Source: DATKCJ01 sp035513275 (GTDB lineage: Bacteria > Verrucomicrobiota > Verrucomicrobiia > Opitutales > Opitutaceae). From it: a stretch of DNA of 15,122 bases. Location of the stretch: contig DATKCJ010000173.1 in the NCBI GenBank assembly GCA_035513275.1, forward strand, positions 1 through 15,122, in the 5' to 3' direction. The notes below the pieces were generated by a model. It was not told the origin of the DNA. It made no database searches and saw only the letters and a program-made list of their open reading frames with translations. Below, in pieces: positions 7,056-15,092 of the stretch; within the stretch, counting starts at the first letter, position 1; each line of letters begins with the position of its first letter. The translations under genes and the position numbers were made by a program.

Positions 7056-7907
7056 ATGGTCGACAACAACACTCCTACAACTAGCGCCCTTCCGGTGACG
7101 ATCCTCGAGCCCGGCCGGCACGAGGGCGCCTACTGGCACGATCTGTGGCGGTTCCGCGAGCTGTTCTACTTTCTCGCGTGGCGAGACATTCTCGTGCGCT
7201 ACAAGCAGACGGCCTTCGGCGTTGCGTGGGCACTCCTGCAACCGCTGCTAACAATGGCTGTGTTCACCGTCGTGTTCGGTCGTCTCGCGAAACTTCCGTC
7301 CGACGGCGCGCCCTACCCGATCCTGGTTTTCGCCGCGCTCCTTCCGTGGCAGTTTTTCGCAGCCGCGGTGACAAACGGTGCAAACAGCCTCGTTTCAAAC
7401 GCGAACCTCGTTTCGAAAATCTACTTCCCGCGACTGATCGTGCCGTCTGCCGCAGTGATTCCGGGACTCGTTGACTTCGCGATAAGCCTCGGATTCCTCG
7501 CAGTGCTCATGGCGTGGTTCGGCGCGTGGCCAGACTGGCGCGTCGTCACGTTGCCGCTTTTTCTCCTGCTCGCTGCGGCCACCGCGCTCGGCGCCGCATA
7601 CTGGCTCGCGGCGCTCACTGTGAAATACCGCGACTTCCGCTACGTCGTGCCGTTCCTACTGCAAGCCGGACTCTTCATCTCGCCGGTTGGTTTCAGCAGC
7701 GCTATCGTCCCCGATACGGTCCGCACGCTCTACTCGATCAACCCGCTCGTCGGAGTGATCGACGGATTCCGTTGGGCGCTGCTCGGAGGCACCACGGCGC
7801 TGCACACAACAGGTCTCGCGCTTTCGGTCGTCCTCGCCGCGGCGCTGCTCGCGTCGGGCATTTGCTACTTCCGCGCCACGGAGAAGACATTCGCCGATGT
7901 CATCTGA
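7056..7907 (+). CDS. wzm: ABC-2 type polysaccharide export permease (Wzm-like)
   Basis: Inner-membrane permease of an ABC transporter that moves a lipid-linked polysaccharide such as O-antigen or capsule from cytoplasm to periplasm. The 283-residue protein has a cytoplasmic N-terminus with the amphipathic FYFLAWRDILVRYKQTAFGVAW region (37-58), then about six membrane segments near 57-76, 88-108, 131-155, 163-186, 197-213 and 252-272. The loop NLVSKIYFPRLIVP (117-130), NPLVGVIDGFRWALLG (229-244) and the C-terminal EKTFADVI are typical of Wzm/TagG permeases. The length is slightly above the usual 260 because of about 20 extra N-terminal residues. The stop overlaps the ATPase start by 11 nt, the usual pairing for a two-subunit transporter. 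The family call is firm; which polymer is exported is not known. Confidence 0.93.
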   Translation: MVDNNTPTTSALPVTILEPGRHEGAYWHDLWRFRELFYFLAWRDILVRYKQTAFGVAWALLQPLLTMAVFTVVFGRLAKLPSDGAPYPILVFAALLPWQFFAAAVTNGANSLVSNANLVSKIYFPRLIVPSAAVIPGLVDFAISLGFLAVLMAWFGAWPDWRVVTLPLFLLLAAATALGAAYWLAALTVKYRDFRYVVPFLLQAGLFISPVGFSSAIVPDTVRTLYSINPLVGVIDGFRWALLGGTTALHTTGLALSVVLAAALLASGICYFRATEKTFADVI

Positions 7908-9111
7908 GATCGCCATCCGCATCGCCGGCCTCGGCAAACGCTACCGCCTCAACCACGGCGGCGCGATGCCCTACCTCACTCTGCGCGAGCGGCTCTCGGG
8001 AATGTTCGCGGCCAGAACGGCAAGGACGGCCACGGAGTTCGACGCGCTGCGCGGACTCGATCTCGAAGTCACGCGCGGCGAGCGCCTCGGCATCATCGGC
8101 CGGAACGGCGCGGGCAAGTCGACGCTGTTGAAAATCCTCAGCCGCATTACGCCGCCGACGTCGGGCCGCGTCGAGATCCATGGACGCGTCGCGAGCCTCC
8201 TCGAGGTTGGCACCGGTTTTCATCCGGAACTCAGCGGCCGCGAGAACATCTTCCTCAACGGCTCGATCCTTGGCATGGGCCGCGCGGAAATCCGCAGGAA
8301 GTTCGACGAGATTGTCGCGTTCGCCGAGGTCGAGCAATTCCTCGACACTCCGGTGAAGCGCTATTCAAGCGGCATGTATGTGCGGCTCGCGTTCGCCGTC
8401 GCCGCGCACCTCGAGCCGGAGATTCTGATCGTCGACGAAGTGCTCGCCGTCGGCGACATCGCGTTCCAGCGAAAATGCATGGGCAAGATGGAGGACATCG
8501 CGCGACGCGGGAACCGCACCGTGCTCTTCGTCACGCACAACATGGACGCCGTCCTCACGCTCTGCTCGCGCTGCGTCGTCCTCGAAAGCGGCCGCGCGAT
8601 TTTCGACGGACGTCCCGCCGCCGCGGTCGAGCGCTACCTGCAATCGCTCGAAACTTCATCGCGTCGCGTAGGCGCGCCCGCAGACAGGCCGCATATCGAG
8701 TCGGTCGATGTCGACGTGCCCGCTTTGCGCGACGGTCGCCTCGCAGTCGCGGTGCGGTTCCGTTCGCCGACGGCACTCAAAGGACCGAACGTCGGCATCG
8801 TCGTCTACGACGCGCTCGGCCGGCCCGTCTTCGGCACAAACACTAAGCTCGATCTCGACGGCTGCGATTCACTCGCGATGAGCGCAGGTTGCGCGCGGCT
8901 CGATATCGGCGACGTCCCGTTGCGAAGCGGCCACTACCACATCGCCGCTTGGCTCGGCGACGCGACACAGGACTTTGACCACATGCCGGGCGCGGCGGCG
9001 TTTGAAATCGTCGCCACCGGCTACCGCGGCCAGGTGCCGCCGGTCGAGACGATCGGCGCGACGAAGATCGCTGCGAAATGGAGGATCGATGAAACCACGC
9101 CGGTTGGTTGA
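7897..9111 (+). CDS. wzt: polysaccharide ABC transporter ATPase with C-terminal binding domain (Wzt-like)
   Basis: ATP-binding subunit partnering the upstream permease; 404 residues. The nucleotide-binding domain (about 1-250) is complete: Walker A GRNGAGKST (68-76), signature YSSGM (156-160), Walker B ILIVDE (176-181), D-loop LAVGD (183-187) and switch His214 in FVTHNMD. The segment LLEVGTGFHPELSGRENIFLNG starting at 101 is typical of the Wzt/TagH group. A second domain at about 265-375 (beta-rich, including AVAVRFRSP and GHYHIAAWLGD) corresponds to the Wzt C-terminal domain, which in E. coli O8/O9a recognises the modified non-reducing end of the finished glycan before export. Its presence argues for a capped or decorated polymer. 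The gene overlaps the permease gene by 11 nt and the acyltransferase gene by 23 nt. Confidence 0.94.
   Translation: MSSEIAIRIAGLGKRYRLNHGGAMPYLTLRERLSGMFAARTARTATEFDALRGLDLEVTRGERLGIIGRNGAGKSTLLKILSRITPPTSGRVEIHGRVASLLEVGTGFHPELSGRENIFLNGSILGMGRAEIRRKFDEIVAFAEVEQFLDTPVKRYSSGMYVRLAFAVAAHLEPEILIVDEVLAVGDIAFQRKCMGKMEDIARRGNRTVLFVTHNMDAVLTLCSRCVVLESGRAIFDGRPAAAVERYLQSLETSSRRVGAPADRPHIESVDVDVPALRDGRLAVAVRFRSPTALKGPNVGIVVYDALGRPVFGTNTKLDLDGCDSLAMSAGCARLDIGDVPLRSGHYHIAAWLGDATQDFDHMPGAAAFEIVATGYRGQVPPVETIGATKIAAKWRIDETTPVG
9080..9084 (+). promoter_or_regulatory. Shine-Dalgarno GGAGG fixing the acyltransferase start
   Basis: GGAGG sits 4 nt before the ATG at 9089, inside the last codons of the ATPase gene. 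It is one of only two strong ribosome-binding sites in the operon and decides the start against the longer upstream open frame, whose extra residues are Arg/Ser-rich antisense-like sequence. Confidence 0.7.
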
Positions 9112-9679
9112 GAGCATCCGCTTCCGCTGCGCACACGCCATGACCGCGTGGCGCGCGATGCGTTTGCGCATCCGCGGAGTCACGATTCCGTCGCCGCGCG
9201 TGATCGGCCGGGCGGTCGCACTTCGCTGGCATGAGAATCCGGAGCATCGCGGCACGCTCGCGTTCGGCGAGAACGTCACGCTCGAGCGCGGCGTCGTCAT
9301 CAACACCTACGGCGGCGATGTCAGTGTCGGCCGCGACGTGCACATCGGCCCTTACTCCGTGATCTACGCACATGGCGGGGTCGAGATCGGCGACGACACT
9401 TTAATCGCGATGCACTGTTGCATAGCGGCGGCAAACCACAACGTGCCGCCGATTGGCACAACGATCCGATCGCAGCCCGACGTGCCCGCGAAGGTTCGCA
9501 TCGGCCGGGATGTCTGGCTCGGCGCGCGCGTGTGCGTGCTCGCCGGAGTCGAGATCGGCGATGGTTGCGTAGTCGGCGCGGGATCGGTTGTCACGACCTC
9601 ACTTCCGCCCGGAGCTATCGCACACGGCACTCCCGCACGCATCGTCGCATTCCGCGCGGGCGCCGGACCGGGACGCTGA
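9089..9679 (+). CDS. hexapeptide-repeat acyltransferase (WbbJ/CysE-type)
   Basis: 196-residue enzyme of the left-handed parallel beta-helix acyltransferase superfamily; members use acetyl-CoA or another acyl-CoA to acylate sugars or amino-sugars. The N-terminal 55 residues are basic and may be an acceptor or membrane-proximal segment. Hexapeptide repeats run from about 58 to 182: ENVTLERGVVINTYGGDVSVG, VHIGPYSVI, VEIGDDTLIA, VRIGRDVWLGARVCVLAGVEIGDGCVVGAGSVVT, ending in the family's PPGAIAHGTPARIV. His117 in AAANHN fits the catalytic His of the loop between coils. The likely role is O- or N-acetylation of the polysaccharide or one of its precursors, given its place between the ABC transporter and five glycosyltransferases. 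The start overlaps the ATPase gene by 23 nt and the stop lies 2 nt before the next ATG. The acyl donor and acceptor cannot be told from sequence. Confidence 0.9.
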   Translation: MKPRRLVESIRFRCAHAMTAWRAMRLRIRGVTIPSPRVIGRAVALRWHENPEHRGTLAFGENVTLERGVVINTYGGDVSVGRDVHIGPYSVIYAHGGVEIGDDTLIAMHCCIAAANHNVPPIGTTIRSQPDVPAKVRIGRDVWLGARVCVLAGVEIGDGCVVGAGSVVTTSLPPGAIAHGTPARIVAFRAGAGPGR

Positions 9680-9681
9680 AC

Positions 9682-10590
9682 ATGCGAATCTCCGTCGTCA
9701 TCTGCACCCACAACCCCGCGGCTGATCGCCTGCTCGCGACGCTCGAAGCTTTGAAGATGCAGACGGTTCCCGCCGACACTTGGGAAACTGTGATCATCGA
9801 CAACGCCTCGGATCACTTCCCCGCGCAGGACATGGTCGCGTTTCACGCACCGTCGAACACGCGGATCGTGCGCGAGTCCGAGCTTGGCCTCACCGCCGCG
9901 CGCAAACGCGGTCTTCGCGAAGCGCGCGCGCCGATCGTGATCTTCGTCGACGACGACAACGTGCTCGACTCCGACTACCTCGATGCGAGCCTCGAGCTCA
10001 TGGAATCGGATCCACGCATCGGCGCTGCCGGCGGCCGATCGTTTCCGTTCTTCGAAAAGCAGCCTGAGTCGTGGCACTCGGAGTTCTTCTCGCTACTCGC
10101 ACTTCGCGATCCCGGCGACAAGTTGCTCGTCACCGAGCCGGGTGCGCGCACCTACCCGGTCTTTGCGCCGATCGGCGCGGGGCTCGTGCTTCGCGCGACC
10201 GCCGCCGCCGCGTGGCTCGAGAAAGCCGTTGAGAACGCTCCACCAGACCGCCGCGGCTCGAGCCTGAGTTCCGCGGGCGACAACGACCTCGTCTTCACGA
10301 TCCTCGAGGCCAACTGGTCGGTCGCCTACTCGCCGCGCTTGCGACTCACGCACATGATTCCCGCGTCGCGGCTCGACGCCGGCTATCTCGCGCGCCTCAA
10401 CCGCGGCATCCAGGAATCGTGGGTCCGCGTGCTTCGGCTCCACAACGCCTGCCCGTGGCCGCCGCTCACGCGCACCGGCGCCGCGATGCGCAAAGTCCGC
10501 GCATGGTTGAAACATCGCGCCTGGCGCAAAGGCTCGTCCCGCGTGCGCTGGCAGGGAGCATGCGGTCACTTCGACGGCCGGGTATCGTGA
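9682..10590 (+). CDS. family 2 glycosyltransferase (GT-A fold)
   Basis: 302-residue cytoplasmic glycosyltransferase of the GT2 type, expected to transfer a sugar from a nucleotide donor to the growing lipid-linked glycan. It opens with ISVVICTHNPAADRL (3-17), the usual first strand and nucleotide-binding loop, then VIIDNAS (37-43). The metal-binding DxD is FVDDDN (88-93), with ESELGLTAARKRGL (65-78) before it as in many GT2 enzymes. A likely catalytic acidic site is GDND (199-202), followed by His224 in LTHM. The C-terminus is basic (RKVRAWLKHRAWRKG, 270-284), which could aid membrane association. I chose the ATG at 9682, 2 nt after the acyltransferase stop, because the GT2 fold begins at once; the longer open frame reads antisense-like Arg-rich sequence. 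Sugar specificity is unknown. Confidence 0.92.
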   Translation: MRISVVICTHNPAADRLLATLEALKMQTVPADTWETVIIDNASDHFPAQDMVAFHAPSNTRIVRESELGLTAARKRGLREARAPIVIFVDDDNVLDSDYLDASLELMESDPRIGAAGGRSFPFFEKQPESWHSEFFSLLALRDPGDKLLVTEPGARTYPVFAPIGAGLVLRATAAAAWLEKAVENAPPDRRGSSLSSAGDNDLVFTILEANWSVAYSPRLRLTHMIPASRLDAGYLARLNRGIQESWVRVLRLHNACPWPPLTRTGAAMRKVRAWLKHRAWRKGSSRVRWQGACGHFDGRVS

Positions 10591-10601
10591 ACACTGGAAC
10601 G

Positions 10602-11573
10602 ATGCACACCGCCGACAAACCTGCACTGACCCCCGGGCGCATGGTTTACCTTGGCCTCCACCGGCCGCTCGAGGTCATCAAGCGAACGTTCGCCGACGGC
10701 GGGCCGCTTGCGCAGCGCGAGACAGCTCGCTGGCAGGAGCGCATGATCGCCGCTGCCGGAACGATCACGATTCCGCAAGCGCCGGCTGGCGCGCCCAAAT
10801 TCGCCGTGCACTTCCTGACTGGCACCCGCTTCTGGTATCAAACCGTTTTCTGCGCTGCCTCGATTGCGCGCCACGGCGGCATCCGCCTCGCGTGCCACAT
10901 CCACGACGACGGCTCGCTCGACGATGCGCTGACCGCACGCCTAACCACCGCGCTCGGGCCCGACACCGTCATCCACACGCACGCGGAGTCGGTTGCGAGG
11001 CTCGACGTGCTTCTGCCGGAATCGCGTTTCCCGCAACTTCGCGAGCGCCACCGCAACTACCCGAACATCCGCAAGCTCATCGATCCGCATCTCGGATCGA
11101 CCGGCTGGAAATGCGTGCTCGATTCCGACATGCTCTTCTTCCGCCGGCCAACGGTCCTCCTCAACTGGCTGCGCGCGCCGGATCGGCCGTCTCACATGGT
11201 CGATTGCGAAACTTCCTACGGTTATCCGATCACCTTGCTCTCGAAACTTTGCGGCGCATCCGTCGAGGAGCGGGTCAACGTCGGCATCTGCGGGCTCGAT
11301 AGCGCATCTCTCGATTGGGAGCGCCTCGAACACTGGTGCGCGCGCCTTCACGCGGTTCACGGCACGAGTTACTTTCTCGAGCAGGCGCTCGTTGCGATGC
11401 TCGTCGCGGGCCGGCCGTGCGAGGTCGCACCGGCTGCCGACTATGTCTGTCTGCCCGCCCGAGGCGAGGTCGAGGCGCCCGCCGCCGTGATGCACCACTA
11501 CGTCGCCGGTTCGAAGCGCTGGTATTTCCGGCACGGCTGGAGGAACTGCGGCGTCGCGCCCGCCACGCAATGA
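10602..11573 (+). CDS. GT8-like glycosyltransferase, GT-A fold, family uncertain
   Basis: 323-residue protein that I do not place in a named family, but it carries the marks of a retaining GT-A glycosyltransferase. In order: KFAVHFLTGTRFWYQTVFC (66-84, first strand and helix); CHIHDDGSL (98-106); NYPNIRKLI (152-160); a DxD in CVLDSDMLFF (171-180, D174 and D176); VNVGICGL (225-232, like the NxG of GT8); EQALVAML (260-267); and HHYVAGSKRWYF (298-309), close to the C-terminal HxxGxxKPW motif of GT8. It presumably adds one sugar of the exported glycan. The start is uncertain: the ATG at 10602 lies 11 nt after the previous stop with a weak GGA ahead, while a GTG at 10587 would overlap that stop as GTGA, and ATGs at 10560 and 10641 are also in frame. 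The stop overlaps the next start as ATGA. Confidence 0.8.
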   Translation: MHTADKPALTPGRMVYLGLHRPLEVIKRTFADGGPLAQRETARWQERMIAAAGTITIPQAPAGAPKFAVHFLTGTRFWYQTVFCAASIARHGGIRLACHIHDDGSLDDALTARLTTALGPDTVIHTHAESVARLDVLLPESRFPQLRERHRNYPNIRKLIDPHLGSTGWKCVLDSDMLFFRRPTVLLNWLRAPDRPSHMVDCETSYGYPITLLSKLCGASVEERVNVGICGLDSASLDWERLEHWCARLHAVHGTSYFLEQALVAMLVAGRPCEVAPAADYVCLPARGEVEAPAAVMHHYVAGSKRWYFRHGWRNCGVAPATQ

Positions 11574-12523
11574 GCGAACCGCTCGTCTCGATTCTCATTC
11601 CCTGTCACAACGCCGCGCGCTGGCTCGGCGCCACGCTCGAGTCTGCGCTGGCGCAAACATGGCCGCGCACGGAGATCATCGTCGTCAACGACGGCTCGAC
11701 CGACGACTCGGCTGCGATCGCGCGCGGTTTCGCTTCGCGCGACGTGCGCGTGATCGATCAGCCGAACTCAGGCCCGGGCGCGGCGCTCAACCGCGGGTTG
11801 CGAGAGTCGACCGGCGACTACGTGAAGTTCCTTGATGCCGACGATCTCATCTCGTCCAACTCAATCGCGATCCAGCTCGCCGCGTTGCGCGCCTCGGGAC
11901 CACGAGAGATAGCGGTCGGCGAATGGGCGCGATTCCGGGACGATCCGTCGGAGGCGTGCTTCGAGCCGCGCGCGGGCTGGCACGACGGCGCGCCCGTCGA
12001 CTGGATCGTCGAGACGTGGGAAGATGGCGAGCCGATGTATCAGAATGCGATGTTCCTCATCCCGCGCGCGCTGCTCGACGCAGCGGGCGGCTGGGACGAG
12101 AGCCTCACGCTCATCAACGATCACGAATTCTACACGCGCCTCGTGCTCGCGTCGGACGGCGTGCGGTTCACGCCCGGCGCGCGGCTCTTCTACCGCTCCG
12201 GGATCGCCGGAAGCATTTCGAAGCGCACCAGCCGCGCGGCCTGCGAATCCGCGAAACGCTCCGTGCTTCTCTCGGCAGGCCACTTGCTCAAAGCCGAGGA
12301 CAGTCCGCGCACGCGCCGCGCCGCCGCGCGGATGATCCGGAACATCGTCTACAGTTTCTACCCCGCGCACACAGACCTCGCCGACGAACTTGAGCGCGAG
12401 GTCGCACGACTCGGCGGCACCGATCTCAAGCCACAGGGCGGTGTCGCATTTCGCGCGATTGCGTCAGTCGCCGGTTGGCGCACGGCATTGCGGATGCGCC
12501 GCCGGCTCCAGCCAACGAACTGA
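11570..12523 (+). CDS. family 2 glycosyltransferase (GT-A fold), second copy
   Basis: 317-residue GT2 enzyme with a more classical sequence than the first GT2 of the operon. Motifs: VSILIPCHNAARWLGATLESALAQTW (6-31), IIVVNDGSTDDSAAIA (36-51), GPGAALNRGLRESTGDYVKFLDADD (68-92) with D89/D91 as the metal-binding DxD, and LINDHEFYTR (181-190), where N-D replaces the more usual E-D catalytic pair but keeps the Asp. The C-terminal 100 residues are helical and basic. The start ATG at 11570 overlaps the preceding stop as ATGA, and the stop shares one base with the next start (TGATG), so translation is probably coupled on both sides. The role is chain extension of the exported glycan; the sugar is unknown. 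It is not a recent duplicate of the upstream GT2: the two share only fold-level motifs. Confidence 0.94.
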   Translation: MSEPLVSILIPCHNAARWLGATLESALAQTWPRTEIIVVNDGSTDDSAAIARGFASRDVRVIDQPNSGPGAALNRGLRESTGDYVKFLDADDLISSNSIAIQLAALRASGPREIAVGEWARFRDDPSEACFEPRAGWHDGAPVDWIVETWEDGEPMYQNAMFLIPRALLDAAGGWDESLTLINDHEFYTRLVLASDGVRFTPGARLFYRSGIAGSISKRTSRAACESAKRSVLLSAGHLLKAEDSPRTRRAAARMIRNIVYSFYPAHTDLADELEREVARLGGTDLKPQGGVAFRAIASVAGWRTALRMRRRLQPTN

Positions 12524-13764
12524 TGGCAACGATCCGCATTCTCATCGCAGGCCACCTCTGCAACGCACCGCGTCCGCAGAAGGAGGCAGCCGCGCTCGCT
12601 GCGGCTGGCCACCGCGTGACAGTTCAGGGCGTTTGGTCAAACGAGGTCTTCGCGCAGCGCGACCGGATGATTCTGCGGAACGCGCCGTTCGACTTCGTGC
12701 CTGTGGCCGACATCCGCCAGGGCCACCCGGGCGCGCTTCGTCACAGGTTCGCGTGCCGCGTCGCATCGGAGCTTTTCCGGCGCACGCGCCTCTTTACACC
12801 GGCCACGCTGGGCTACGCCGTGCGCGCGCAGCTCGCGGAAGCACGCGGCGCGCAGGCGGATCTCACAATCGTGCATTCCGAGGGCGGGCTCTGGGTCGGC
12901 ACGCGACTGCTCGACGACGGTTTGCGAGTCGGCGTCGACTTTGAGGATTGGTTCTCGGAGGACTTGCAGCCCGCGGATCGCGCGGCGCGTCCTGTGGCGC
13001 GAATTCGAAAACTCGAGCGCGAGCTGCTTCGTCGCGCGTCCTACCGCGTCACGACGTCCATCGCGCTCGCCAACGCGCTCGCGAAGGACACCGACACGCT
13101 CGCGCCTGCGATCGTCTACAACGCATTCCCGTGGGCCGAGCGCAATCCGTCCGACGCTGCGAGCGACCGACGCGACACTTCGGTGGTTTCGATTCACTGG
13201 TTCTCGCAGACGATCGGCCCCGGTCGCGGACTCGAGGAGTTCTTCGCTGCGATGCCGAAGATCCTTTTCCCGTGCGAGGTTCACCTGCGCGGCCAACTCG
13301 CCACGGCGGTCGCCAAGGATCTACTCGAAACGATCCCAGCCGACTGGCGAGAGCGCGTTCACTATCACCCGACTGTGGACAATGAGGAGCTGCCCGGCCG
13401 CATCGCGGGTCACGACATCGGTCTCGCGCTGGAGACCGACACAATTCCGAGCCGCGACCTCACGGTTACGAACAAGCTCCTCCAATATCTGCTCGGTGGT
13501 CTCGCGATCGTCGCGAGCTCGACGCAGGGCCAGCGCGAGATCGCCGCGCGGACGGGCCGCGCGATCCACCTGCTGCCTCCGGGAAATTCCGAGGCGATCG
13601 CCGCCGTGATTAATTCCTTGCTTGCCGACCGTGCGTTGCTCGACGCGTCGAAGCGCGACGCCCTCGAGTCGGCGCAGCGCGAGTTCTGCTGGGAAAAGCA
13701 ATCGACGGCTGTCGTCGCCGAGGCAGCACGCGCGCTGTCGACTCTGAAAGTGGAGGCACCATGA
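12523..13764 (+). CDS. GT-B fold glycosyltransferase, GT4-like
   Basis: 413-residue protein with two Rossmann-like halves. The N-terminal half begins RILIAGHLCNAPRPQKEAAALAAAGHRVTV (5-34), a typical acceptor-binding start, with TIVHSEGG (115-122) and VGVDFEDWFSED (136-147). The C-terminal half holds SIHWFSQTIGPGRGLEEFFAAM (223-244, resembling the donor-domain entry of GT4 enzymes) and DLTVTNKLLQYLLGGLAIVASS (312-333), which corresponds to the common NKLFEYLAAGLPVIAS motif. Here the usual Glu is Gln321. The gene shares one base with the previous stop and overlaps the next start as ATGA. It probably adds a sugar late in assembly or during repeat extension; the sugar is unknown. The fold is fairly secure, the GT4 assignment less so. 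Confidence 0.85.
   Translation: MATIRILIAGHLCNAPRPQKEAAALAAAGHRVTVQGVWSNEVFAQRDRMILRNAPFDFVPVADIRQGHPGALRHRFACRVASELFRRTRLFTPATLGYAVRAQLAEARGAQADLTIVHSEGGLWVGTRLLDDGLRVGVDFEDWFSEDLQPADRAARPVARIRKLERELLRRASYRVTTSIALANALAKDTDTLAPAIVYNAFPWAERNPSDAASDRRDTSVVSIHWFSQTIGPGRGLEEFFAAMPKILFPCEVHLRGQLATAVAKDLLETIPADWRERVHYHPTVDNEELPGRIAGHDIGLALETDTIPSRDLTVTNKLLQYLLGGLAIVASSTQGQREIAARTGRAIHLLPPGNSEAIAAVINSLLADRALLDASKRDALESAQREFCWEKQSTAVVAEAARALSTLKVEAP
13752..13756 (+). promoter_or_regulatory. Shine-Dalgarno GGAGG for the last complete glycosyltransferase
   Basis: GGAGG lies 4 nt before the ATG at 13761, within the final codons of the preceding glycosyltransferase gene. With the ATGA overlap it supports this start and suggests that ribosomes can enter here as well as by coupling. 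Confidence 0.65.
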
Positions 13765-15092
13765 AACGTGTGCTTGTCGTCACTCCGAGGTTTCCACCGG
13801 TCAACGCGCCCGATCATCAGCGCGCGCGTCTGATGCTGCCGTTCCTGCGCGAATTCGGCTGGGAGGCCGAGGTGCTCGCAGTCACTCCCGAGACCACGGG
13901 CGGCCGGCTCGACCCGTTGCTCGAGGACACGATTCCCGAGCGTGTGCCCGTGCACCGCGTGGCCGCGTGGTCGCCGAAACTCTGCCGCGTGCTTGGATTC
14001 GGAAATCTCGGCTGGCGTTCACGCCGCCCGCTGGAGCGTCGCGGGGCACAACTGCTTCGCGAAAAGAAGTTCGACGCAGTCTTCATGACCGGCACGGTGT
14101 TCAACATCTTTCCGCTCGCCACGAAGTGGAAACGCGAAACCGGCGTGCCGTTCGTCCTCGATTTCCAGGATCCGTGGGTCACCGACTACTACGAGCGCAC
14201 TGGCAAGCGACCGCCCGGTGGATGGACGCGCTACCGCATCGCCACACGCGTCGACCGGCGCGATGAGCCTGAGACGTTGCGCGAGGCCTCGGGAGTCGTG
14301 AGCGTGTCGCCCGCTTACGTTGAGGATCTCGCGCGAAGGCACACGTGGTTCGACACGGCGAGCGCAGCGGTGATTCCGTTTGGAGCGGCGACGGGCGACT
14401 TCGATGTCTTTAAGTTTCGCGACGTGCGGCAATCGCATTTCGACAAATCCGACGGCCGCTTGCACTGGGTCTATGTCGGCGCGGCAGGCGCGGTGATGGG
14501 CGCTGCGCTGCGCGGATTCTTCGCGGCCCTGCGCGAGGCGGTCGACTCGCATCCCGATTTGCGGCGGCGGCTCGTTGTCCACTTCATCGGCACTTCGTAT
14601 GCGCACCCCGGCAGCGAGAAACCAAGCGTAGCGCCGCTCGCGAAGGAAGCGGGTGTTGTCGACATGGTCGCGGAGCATCCGGCACGCGTGCCGTATTTCG
14701 AGGCGCTTCGCTGCATGGCCGATGCGGACGCGCTGATCGTGCCCGGCAGCGACGATCCGGGCTACGCGCCATCGAAGATCCACAACTGCCTCCTCGCACG
14801 CCGGCCGTTGCTCGCAATCCTGCACAAGGACAGCCCGGCGGCAGGCGCAGTCGCACTCTTGCGAGGCGCGGTCGCCGTGCCGTTCACACCGGGCGAGCCG
14901 CGCGAGGAACTCGTCACCCATCTTCGCAACCGCTGGTTCCTTCCGCGCGCCTGGGAGCACCCTGTAATGCTCGACACCGCAGGTTTCGAACCGCACACGG
15001 CGCACGCGATGACAAGCAAGCTCGCGGCGGTGCTCGACCGGTGCGCTGCGACGGCGCCGGTCGCTTCGAGCGCAGCGCATCAATCGCGATGA
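13761..15092 (+). CDS. GT-B fold glycosyltransferase, GT4-like
   Basis: 443-residue GT-B enzyme. It begins KRVLVVTPRFPPVNAPDHQRARLMLPFLREFGWE (2-35), the pattern of many polysaccharide-cluster transferases. FDAVFMTG (104-111) and PFVLDFQDPWVTDYYE (130-145) follow; DxxDPW is frequent in this subgroup. In the donor half are LHWVYVGAAG (234-243), VVHFIGTSYAHPG (272-284) and YAPSKIHNCLLARRPLLAILH (335-355). The last replaces the GT4 E-x7-E region: the SKxxE Glu position is Asn342. A C-terminal tail of about 20 Ala/Ser-rich residues is probably unstructured. A good GGAGG precedes the ATG, which overlaps the upstream stop as ATGA; its own stop overlaps a further start in the same style. It acts in the cytoplasm on the nascent glycan; donor and acceptor are unknown. 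Confidence 0.87.
   Translation: MKRVLVVTPRFPPVNAPDHQRARLMLPFLREFGWEAEVLAVTPETTGGRLDPLLEDTIPERVPVHRVAAWSPKLCRVLGFGNLGWRSRRPLERRGAQLLREKKFDAVFMTGTVFNIFPLATKWKRETGVPFVLDFQDPWVTDYYERTGKRPPGGWTRYRIATRVDRRDEPETLREASGVVSVSPAYVEDLARRHTWFDTASAAVIPFGAATGDFDVFKFRDVRQSHFDKSDGRLHWVYVGAAGAVMGAALRGFFAALREAVDSHPDLRRRLVVHFIGTSYAHPGSEKPSVAPLAKEAGVVDMVAEHPARVPYFEALRCMADADALIVPGSDDPGYAPSKIHNCLLARRPLLAILHKDSPAAGAVALLRGAVAVPFTPGEPREELVTHLRNRWFLPRAWEHPVMLDTAGFEPHTAHAMTSKLAAVLDRCAATAPVASSAAHQSR

Noticed and set aside
9364..10077. A 237-codon minus-strand open frame opposite the acyltransferase and first GT2 genes
   Set aside because: It is antisense to two genes with clear motifs, its composition is that of a mirrored frame, and it has no recognisable domain.
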